The notes beneath the pieces are model-generated. The model searched no databases and was not told the origin of the DNA. It saw nothing but the letters and a program-made list of their open reading frames with translations. DNA of 11,834 nucleotides from UBA1081 sp045658165 (lineage in GTDB: Bacteria; Bacillota; Clostridia; Oscillospirales; Acutalibacteraceae), in the NCBI GenBank assembly GCA_045658165.1, contig JAZOUN010000019.1, positions 1 through 11,834 of the forward strand. The letters are read 5' to 3'. A program made the translations under genes and the position numbers. Shown here piece by piece: positions 1 to 3,710 of the stretch. Within the stretch, counting starts at the first letter, position 1. Every line of letters begins with the position of its first letter.

Positions 1-264
1 AAGGATTATGTGCCCCGTTCATATTTTGACGGTGCAACACCTGTAAATAATTATCTGCCCTCAGAGCCTTATACAGTTACCGTAAGCGAAAACCCTTATT
101 CATATCAGAATGACGGCTACGCAACGCTGTATATCACCTCAGGCGGTGCAGACAGCCCCAGAAGCGTTCAGCTTCGTCTTGCAAAGGACGGCAAATGGTA
201 TCTGTGGGAGCAATTCATTCTCGCAGATATCCGTAAACCCGAAAGCGAAAATCCCTGGGCATAA
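1..264 (+). CDS. 3' end of an unrecognised protein gene (5' end outside the window)
   Basis: The reading frame is open from base 1 and ends at the TAA at 262-264, giving 87 visible C-terminal residues. A GTG at 10 is internal and has no ribosome binding site, so the start lies outside the window. The visible part is rich in Tyr, Ser and Pro. It alternates short hydrophobic strands with turns (YATLYITSGG, VQLRLAKDGKWYLWEQFIL) and ends in the motif W-Y-L-W-E-Q-F. This looks like a small beta-rich domain. The text reminds me of short domains of unknown function of the DUF6935 type seen in Ruminococcus and relatives, but I cannot confirm that. A strong terminator follows eight bases after the stop, so this gene ends its transcription unit. 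Function is unknown. Confidence 0.8.
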   Translation, partial: KDYVPRSYFDGATPVNNYLPSEPYTVTVSENPYSYQNDGYATLYITSGGADSPRSVQLRLAKDGKWYLWEQFILADIRKPESENPWA

Positions 265-271
265 AAATCAG

Positions 272-305
272 ATCCCTTTGTGACAATCGTTGCAAAGGGA
301 TTTTT
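272..305 (+). terminator. Rho-independent terminator of the 1-264 gene
   Basis: ATCCCTTTG (272-280) pairs perfectly with CAAAGGGAT (293-301) around a 12-base loop, followed by a T run. It begins eight bases after the stop codon. Confidence 0.88.
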
Positions 306-318
306 AAATTTATAAAAT

Positions 319-492
319 TCAATATAAGTAATGGTCCGCAACAATGCTGGCTCTGTTGTGTCCCAGATTATGCGAGCACTTCAGAAGAGCAAGGCGGTCA
401 TAGCAGATATTCTTCTTGTCATCCCTGCAATGATATGCACTTCTGACATCTGTGAATCCTTTCTTCAGAGTGCCATCTGAAATCGAAGCTTT
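319..492 (-). pseudogene. Tyrosine recombinase (integrase) C-terminal remnant
   Basis: Read on the minus strand, a 57-codon frame ends at the TGA at 319-321 and is closed upstream by an in-frame TAG at 493-495. It has no start codon and no ribosome binding site. The translation contains GFTDVRSAY, then LGHNRASIVADHYLY. In tyrosine recombinases the C-terminal catalytic block reads H-x-x-R, then LGH, then the nucleophilic Tyr about ten residues later. Here the Arg of DVR, the LGH His and the Tyr of HYL are all visible, while the first His is replaced by Thr. The intact domain would be several times longer, so this is a dead 3' stub. It suggests that the neighbouring toxin-antitoxin region arrived on, or beside, an integrated element. 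Family assignment rests on these motifs only. Confidence 0.6.
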
Positions 493-524
493 CTATCGGA
501 GAAAGCAAGCATTCTTTCTTCTTA

Positions 525-558
525 AGCAAAAAGAAAAATCCTGACTTTCGTCAGGATT
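525..558 (-). terminator. Minus-strand terminator-like hairpin
   Basis: AATCCTGAC (537-545) pairs with GTCAGGATT (550-558) around a four-base loop. On the minus strand it is followed by TTTTTCTTTTT; on the plus strand no T run follows. It would stop minus-strand transcripts leaving the toxin-antitoxin promoter region before they reach the integrase remnant. Confidence 0.6.
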
Positions 559-575
559 CCGTATTACGGTTTTTG

Positions 576-619
576 CAGTTAGCCGTTTATATTGACTGTC
601 GTCATATAACCGTTAACTG
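576..619. repeat. Imperfect inverted repeat upstream of the toxin-antitoxin operon
   Basis: The left arm (576-596, CAGTTAGCCG...TTGAC) and right arm (601-619, GTCATATAAC...AACTG) are reverse complements over about 19 positions with a few mismatches or gaps, around the spacer TGTC. It lies in a noncoding stretch between the integrase remnant and the promoter at 670. It could be the end of a decayed element or a transcribed hairpin; no function can be assigned. Confidence 0.5.
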
Positions 620-652
620 AAAAAATCAAAATCTAACATGTATTTCCTTTAT

Positions 653-666
653 AATGTAATTACATT
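653..666. promoter_or_regulatory. Perfect 14-bp palindrome, candidate operator
   Basis: AATGTAATTACATT is fully self-complementary and sits three bases upstream of the -35 box of the toxin-antitoxin promoter. RelB/DinJ antitoxins are ribbon-helix-helix repressors that bind palindromes at their own promoter, so this is a plausible autoregulatory site. A second, 8-bp palindrome, AGTATACT (691-698), overlaps the -10 box. Confidence 0.5.
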
Positions 667-669
667 GTA

Positions 670-698
670 TTGACATTTTAAAATAGAATGAGTATACT
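670..698 (+). promoter_or_regulatory. Sigma-A type promoter of the toxin-antitoxin operon
   Basis: TTGACA (670-675), a 17-base spacer and TATACT (693-698) make a near-consensus vegetative promoter. Transcription should start near 704-706. That places the AAGGAG ribosome binding site (705-710) at or very near the 5' end of the mRNA. Confidence 0.8.
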
Positions 699-719
699 AA
701 TATCAAGGAGATGATTTAT

Positions 720-1043
720 ATGTCAGAAAATATTTCTGTTGCAACTATGCCGAAGACATCAACTTTCCAGATGAGAATCAATCCGGAGATAAAAGACCGT
801 GTTGAGGAAATATATGCAAATTGCGGAATGACACTTACTGATGCTATCAATGTTTTTATACAGCAGTCTATCAATGCAGAAGGGATGCCTTTGATTGTTA
901 CTCAGAACAGTAAAGAAGCAATAAAAGAACAGGCAATTGCAATTCTTATGGGGGAACTGAAAAAAGGTGAGTCATCTGTAAAATCTGAAAATGATTGGGT
1001 TTCAGAAGAAGATATTCTTGCTGAATTCGGTGTTGATGCATGA
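720..1043 (+). CDS. RelB/DinJ family antitoxin
   Basis: This 107-residue protein is the antitoxin of a type II toxin-antitoxin pair. It neutralises the toxin encoded next to it and probably represses the shared promoter. The N-terminal segment TFQMRINPEIKDRVEEIYA, then CGMTLTDAINVFIQQSI and GMPL, is the ribbon-helix-helix region of the RelB/DinJ family: a beta strand for DNA contact and two helices for dimerisation. The acidic tail (about residues 70-107, ending in EEDILAEFGVDA) is the usual toxin-binding part. An ATG at 711 is in frame, but it abuts the AAGGAG at 705-710. The ATG at 720 leaves nine bases of spacing and is preferred. The stop overlaps the toxin start in ATGA, so translation is coupled. 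Length is normal for the family. Confidence 0.9.
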   Translation: MSENISVATMPKTSTFQMRINPEIKDRVEEIYANCGMTLTDAINVFIQQSINAEGMPLIVTQNSKEAIKEQAIAILMGELKKGESSVKSENDWVSEEDILAEFGVDA

Positions 1044-1345
1044 AAATAATTTATACACCTCAGGCACGAGAAGATTTGAGAGAAATCAAAGAATATATCT
1101 CATCTGTTCTTGAAAACCCCAATGCTGGTAAAAATGTAACTTCAAAAATATTAAAAACAGCTCATATTCTTGCTGACTTGCCTAATTCAGGTTTCAGTAT
1201 GGAAGAAAAGACAGGAAGAGAAACAAACTACCGTTGTCTTATAAGCGGGAATTACGGTATTTTTTATCTTATTTCAGGAAATCGCATCCAGATAATAAGA
1301 ATACTTGACCTGAGAACTGACTATATGAGAATTATTTTTTCATAG
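1040..1345 (+). CDS. RelE/ParE family toxin
   Basis: This 101-residue protein is the toxin partner of the antitoxin just upstream, whose stop it overlaps by four bases (ATGA, 1040-1043). It shows the RelE/ParE layout: KIIYTPQAREDLREIKEYI at the start (strand plus two helices), a middle NAGKNVTSKILKTAHILADLPNSG helix, then YRCLISGNYGIFYLISGNRIQIIRILDLRTDY, the beta sheet carrying the conserved basic residues. The ending IIRILDLRTDYMRIIF is typical. Members of this fold either cut mRNA in the ribosome (RelE/YoeB type) or poison gyrase (ParE type). The sequence alone does not decide between these. No truncation or frameshift is visible, so the pair looks functional. A strong terminator follows within 20 bases. 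Confidence 0.88.
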   Translation: MKIIYTPQAREDLREIKEYISSVLENPNAGKNVTSKILKTAHILADLPNSGFSMEEKTGRETNYRCLISGNYGIFYLISGNRIQIIRILDLRTDYMRIIFS

Positions 1346-1361
1346 ATTGCCGCTTTATCTA

Positions 1362-1395
1362 CACCTCATTGTGTTCACAATGGGGTGATTTTTTT
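1362..1395 (+). terminator. Terminator of the toxin-antitoxin operon
   Basis: CACCTCATTGTG (1362-1373) pairs with CACAATGGGGTG (1376-1387), with one T-G wobble, and is followed by seven T residues (1389-1395). Confidence 0.88.
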
Positions 1396-1467
1396 ATGTT
1401 TTTTACTCGATTTTTTGCCGAAAAATCCGACAAATATAATGCCACATAAAATGTAAAAATGTACAAT

Positions 1468-1493
1468 AAAATATACAAAGAATGGTATATTTT
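1468..1493. repeat. Perfect 9-bp inverted repeat
   Basis: AAAATATAC (1468-1476) and GTATATTTT (1485-1493) are exact reverse complements separated by eight bases. They lie about 35 bases upstream of the promoter at 1529. This could be a regulator binding site or simply AT-rich sequence; no family is recognised. Confidence 0.4.
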
Positions 1494-1528
1494 GGAAAAA
1501 TCTTATATATAAAAATGTTGTTGACATG

Positions 1529-1557
1529 TTGCAAATTGTTCCTATTAAGAGTATAAT
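1529..1557 (+). promoter_or_regulatory. Candidate promoter of the structured RNA region
   Basis: TTGCAA (1529-1534), a 17-base spacer and a consensus TATAAT (1552-1557). A consensus TTGACA at 1521-1526 lies eight bases too far upstream for this -10 box. Transcription would start near 1563. Confidence 0.6.
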
Positions 1558-1562
1558 ATAAG

Positions 1563-1694
1563 TACATCAAACGAAACAATTTAATATTTTAAGTGAAAGA
1601 GAAACCAACGTGAGAACTCCAACTGACGAGACACAGAAGATGGTATAACTGATGAGTTTTGATACTTTCTTCTTTCACCTTTTTTCAAAAAAGG
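1563..1694 (+). ncRNA. Candidate structured RNA or leader, unrecognised
   Basis: This stretch has no good ORF, follows a promoter and is less AT-rich than its surroundings. GTGAAAGA (1593-1600) pairs with TCTTTCAC (1671-1678), enclosing about 70 bases and followed by a T run. Inside, ACCA (1604-1607) can pair with TGGT (1641-1644), and CGTGAG (1609-1614) with CTGACG (1623-1628), with one mismatch. The motif AACTGAYGAG occurs twice, at 1621-1630 and 1648-1657. An alternative helix, ATCAAAC (1566-1572) with GTTTTGAT (1656-1663) and one bulge, is not nested with the outer stem, so the two could be exclusive states or a pseudoknot. A palindrome, CCTTTTTT-C-AAAAAAGG (1678-1694), ends the region. 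I cannot match it to any known riboswitch class. It may be a leader for the small ORFs downstream. Confidence 0.4.
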
Positions 1695-1878
1695 ATGGTC
1701 TTTGTTAGTGTGTAATTGCGCTGATTTCTATTTTTTTACCCTAAAATCAGAAAAAAAGGCATTTTTTCAGGTTTTTTTGAAGAAAATCAAAAAAATTGCA
1801 AAAAAATTATATATAAAAATTATTATTTATTCCGGCTTTCATAATTACTTCAAATTTACAGACAAAAGGAGAACTCCT

Positions 1879-1941
1879 ATGAAAAATTTGAAGAATTATG
1901 TACAAGCAGACATGAATACAATGAAAGTAGAGGTGAGATAA
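1879..1941 (+). CDS. Possible 20-residue peptide
   Basis: An ATG at 1879 is preceded at seven bases by a strong ribosome binding site (AAAGGAG, 1865-1871) and opens a 20-codon frame ending at the TAA at 1939-1941. The peptide is MKNLKNYVQADMNTMKVEVR: basic, with no hydrophobic stretch. A longer frame in the same register opens at a TTG (1702), but that part is low-complexity Lys/Phe/Ile coded by A and T runs, so the short form is preferred. The last codons overlap the GAGGTGA ribosome binding site of the next small ORF, so this may be a coupling or leader peptide. It matches no family I know. The good ribosome binding site is the main support. Confidence 0.4.
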   Translation: MKNLKNYVQADMNTMKVEVR

Positions 1942-1945
1942 GTTA

Positions 1946-2104
1946 ATGAATATTATAGTTAATTACCCTAAGACTGAACAGGGAATGAAAGAACTTGCAA
2001 AAAGAGCAGCACATGCTCATGCAATGATTGCAAAAAATCAAATAAAGAACTTATCTTGCCCTGCAGAGCAGAAAGTTCAGCTTATAAATGCACTTGTGGG
2101 ATAA
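1946..2104 (+). CDS. Small hypothetical protein, 52 residues
   Basis: This 52-codon ORF starts with an ATG four bases after the previous stop. It has a strong ribosome binding site (GAGGTGA, 1930-1936, nine-base spacing) and ends just before a clean terminator. The protein opens with a short beta-like segment (MNIIVNYPKT). A helix rich in Ala, Lys and His follows (EQGMKELAKRAAHAHAMIAK), then NLSCPAEQKVQLINALVG. The last part, Cys-Pro followed by a helix, is reminiscent of small proteins seen beside clostridial mobile genes, but I cannot name a family. No signal peptide or membrane segment is present. Ordinary codon use, a strong ribosome binding site and a downstream terminator argue that it is a real gene. 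Confidence 0.6.
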   Translation: MNIIVNYPKTEQGMKELAKRAAHAHAMIAKNQIKNLSCPAEQKVQLINALVG

Positions 2105-2126
2105 TAAATCAATAATACTGAATCAG

Positions 2127-2157
2127 CCCCATCGTTTTTACGGTGGGGTTAATTTTT
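2127..2157 (+). terminator. Terminator of the small-ORF unit
   Basis: CCCCATCGT (2127-2135) pairs with ACGGTGGGG (2140-2148), with one T-G wobble, followed by TTAATTTTT. Nearly the same stem recurs at 6881-6903. Confidence 0.85.
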
Positions 2158-2419
2158 GCAGTTTTTCCCATGTGCTCTTGAACATCCTGTTTCTGTCGGT
2201 TTCCCAGTTTTTGATGTTTGATGATTTCAGATTGAGAAGGTCACCGAATTGAGTCCTTGTCAATCCCATGCTTTCTCTTAAAGCTCTGACTTGTTGCCCT
2301 TGTCCTTTATACATATATAAATTATAGTCGTCAAGCAGCTGAGTTACTTCGATACCGTAAAATTCTGCAATCAGTTTCAGCTTTTCGATAGGGTAGAAGT
2401 CAAGTCTTCCGTTAAGTGT
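2138..2419 (-). pseudogene. XRE-family regulator remnant, N-terminus missing
   Basis: On the minus strand a 93-codon frame ends at the TAA at 2138-2140 and is closed upstream by an in-frame TGA at 2420-2422. It has no start codon. It reads NGRLDFYPIEKLKLIAEFYGIEV, then TQLLDDYNLYMYKGQGQQ, then a helix-turn-helix, VRALRESMGLTRTQFGDLLNLKSSNIKNWETDRNRM, then FKSTWEKLQKL. The pattern 'LGLTQxxFGxLLGVxxxxVKxWExxRxxM' is the XRE-type DNA-binding fold. The first part looks like the tail of a preceding helix-turn-helix in clostridial two-part XRE proteins. About 40 or more N-terminal residues are missing. It abuts and slightly overlaps the truncated sigK frame at 2412-2801. Its stop overlaps the hairpin of the opposing terminator. 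I regard it as non-functional. Confidence 0.7.
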
Positions 2420-2801
2420 TCAATAGGGGCAACTTCCTTTTTTGTAAGAGCCGTAATGAGAGTATTGCATTTTCGATGCACCGACTTGCATATGTGGCAA
2501 GGCGTACATTTTTATCGGGACGGAAACTGTTAATGCCTTTTATAAGTCCTATTGTGCCGATTGAAATAAGGTCATCCTGATCGCTTGAGTTTGCGTAATA
2601 TTTTTTTATAATATGCACAACAAGTCTCAGGTTGTGTTCTATCAGCAGATTCCTTGCCTGCAGATCGCCGTCAATAGCTTTTTTTACGGCAATTTCCTCT
2701 TCTTTTTTTGAAAGCGGCTGAGGAAAAAGGTTTGCAGAGCCAAGGTGCAGTGCAAAAAAAATAAGATTGCTGAAAATCTGCGCTATAGCTGAAAAATCCA
2801 T
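2412..2801 (-). pseudogene. sigK: Truncated sporulation sigma factor SigK (N-terminal half)
   Basis: The frame begins with the ATG at 2801 behind AGAGGTGA (2807-2814) and ends after 129 residues; an intact sigma-K has roughly 230. Residues 1-24 are hydrophobic (IFSNLIFFALHLGSANLFPQPL), matching the inhibitory pro-sequence of SigE/SigK. Next come ARNLLIEHNLRLVVHIIKKYY and DLISIGTIGLIKGINSFRPDKNVRLATYASRCIEN (residues 49-111), the sigma-70 region 2 block that contacts the -10 element. After CIENAIL (residue 114) the homology stops. The next 15 residues are unrelated, and the frame runs into the XRE remnant. Regions 3 and 4 are absent. The missing part is not elsewhere in the window. An ORF extending upstream to 2933 crosses the terminator of the next gene and is not the true start. 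Confidence 0.75.
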
Positions 2802-2867
2802 ATAAATCACCTCTGTGAAGTATATGAAAATCAGGTTTTGTTTTTGCAGGTCCGAAAAAAAATATGT

Positions 2868-2908
2868 TGAGACAAAAAACCACCGTTTCAATTCAATGAA
2901 GCGGTGGT
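2868..2908 (-). terminator. Terminator of the glutamine amidotransferase-like gene
   Basis: ACCACCGTTTCA (2879-2890) pairs with TGAAGCGGTGGT (2897-2908), with one mismatch. On the minus strand it is followed by a run of T residues, just after the stop at 2914. Confidence 0.88.
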
Positions 2909-2913
2909 ACTTT

Positions 2914-3609
2914 TTATTTTGTTTTGCATGCATTTACAAAGCTGTTGAAAATGCTTTGCTGTAAATCGTCTTTTTTGCTCATATGCTCGGGATGCCACTG
3001 CACACCTATGCAGAATGGATGATTTTTAAGCTCAATTGCTTCTGTAAAGCCGTCTTCGCTGACAGCAGAAACTGTGAGATTTTCTCCCACTTTTTCGATT
3101 GCCTGATGATGAAGACTGTTGACGCCTGTTTCTGTTTTGCCGAAAATGGCAGAAAGCTTTGTGTTTTCGTTGATTGTAATTTTATGAATCGGTTTTGCTC
3201 TTTTAAGAAAATCGGAATGACTGCATTTTTTGATTTCTGCAATATCCTGATACAGTGTACCGCCGTTTGCCGCATTGAGAAGCTGAAAGCCACGACATAT
3301 GCAAAGAATGGGTTTGTTTGTTTTTACAAAGGCATTGTATATGAGAAATTCGTATTTATCACGCAGTTCGTTCGGTTTGCCGCATTTTTCTTCTCTTTCT
3401 CTGCCGTAAAGTGAAGGCTCGATATCAGCACCGCCGGGAAGAATCAGACCGTCACAGGCGAGTACATTTTTTATTGCAGTTTCTTCATCATCAAGTTCAA
3501 TCCATCTGACTTCTGCCCCTGCTCTTTCAATGCTTTTCACATATTTGCTTTTCATATATTTTCTGAAAAGGTCTGTACCCATCTGGGGAATCGCAATTAC
3601 AATACTCAT
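2914..3609 (-). CDS. Class I glutamine amidotransferase-like gamma-glutamyl hydrolase (peptidase C26)
   Basis: This 231-residue cytosolic enzyme has the fold of PuuD-type gamma-glutamyl hydrolases, which release glutamate from gamma-glutamyl amides or peptides. Visible motifs: LILPGGADIEPSLYG (about 55-69), the first-domain signature of the C26 family; ICRGFQLLNAANGGTLYQDI (104-123), with Cys105 as nucleophile and the GGTLYQDI loop; HHQAIEKV (167-174); and IGVQWHPEHM (201-210), with His206 and Glu208 completing the triad. All catalytic residues are present and the length is normal. The usual GICRG reads CICRG here. The ATG has an AAAGGGAGG ribosome binding site (3617-3625). It is transcribed divergently from the C-S lyase gene through a shared palindromic control region, which suggests linked roles in gamma-glutamyl thiol or amine breakdown. 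The exact substrate cannot be read from sequence. Confidence 0.9.
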   Translation of the reverse strand: MSIVIAIPQMGTDLFRKYMKSKYVKSIERAGAEVRWIELDDEETAIKNVLACDGLILPGGADIEPSLYGREREEKCGKPNELRDKYEFLIYNAFVKTNKPILCICRGFQLLNAANGGTLYQDIAEIKKCSHSDFLKRAKPIHKITINENTKLSAIFGKTETGVNSLHHQAIEKVGENLTVSAVSEDGFTEAIELKNHPFCIGVQWHPEHMSKKDDLQQSIFNSFVNACKTK

Positions 3610-3632
3610 ATTTCTGCCTCCCTTTATGAAAA

Positions 3633-3661
3633 AATATAACAGATTTAATTGACAATGTCAA
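3633..3661 (-). promoter_or_regulatory. Candidate promoter of the gamma-glutamyl hydrolase gene
   Basis: On the minus strand TTGACA (3661 down to 3656) and TATATT (3638 down to 3633) are separated by 17 bases. Transcription would start near 3626, leaving the ribosome binding site at the extreme 5' end. The -35 box forms one arm of the palindrome at 3648-3662. Confidence 0.65.
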
Positions 3662-3662
3662 T
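3648..3662. promoter_or_regulatory. Palindrome containing both divergent -35 boxes, candidate operator
   Basis: ATTGACA-A-TGTCAAT is a perfect 7-1-7 inverted repeat. Its left arm is the plus-strand -35 box and its right arm the minus-strand -35 box. A dimeric regulator or a sigma factor bound here would affect both directions at once. Confidence 0.6.
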
Positions 3663-3677
3663 AACGGGTGATATTAT
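3649..3677 (+). promoter_or_regulatory. Promoter of the C-S lyase/permease operon
   Basis: TTGACA (3649-3654), a 17-base spacer and TATTAT (3672-3677). Transcription should start near 3684, followed by AGGGAGG (3695-3701) nine bases before the TTG start. Confidence 0.8.
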
Positions 3678-3710
3678 GAAATCAGAAGAATAAAAGGGAG
3701 GGGACTTACC

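Noticed and set aside
265..720. Search for the missing C-terminal half of sigK, as expected for a skin-like element.
   Set aside because: No minus-strand frame here resembles sigma regions 3-4. Only the recombinase stub is found.
1566..1663. Hammerhead-ribozyme-like core: CGAAAC at 1572-1577 and CTGATGAG at 1649-1656, with flanks that pair as stem II would.
   Set aside because: I could find no stem III followed by a U-H cleavage site, and no stem I, in the intervening bases. The core motifs alone are short enough to occur by chance.
1702..1878. N-terminal extension of the 20-codon ORF from a TTG at 1702.
   Set aside because: The region is made of A and T runs coding for Lys, Phe and Ile. 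It has no ribosome binding site at the TTG and overlaps hairpin-forming noncoding sequence.
2818..2826. Minus-strand CATATACTT upstream of sigK, resembling a sigma-E -10 element (CATACA-T).
   Set aside because: No convincing -35 element was found at the expected distance, so the match is too weak to list as a promoter.
2802..2933. Upstream extension of the sigK fragment to an ATG at 2933.
   Set aside because: It would read through the terminator at 2868-2908 and overlap the preceding gene. The ATG at 2801 has a good ribosome binding site and begins the hydrophobic pro-sequence.
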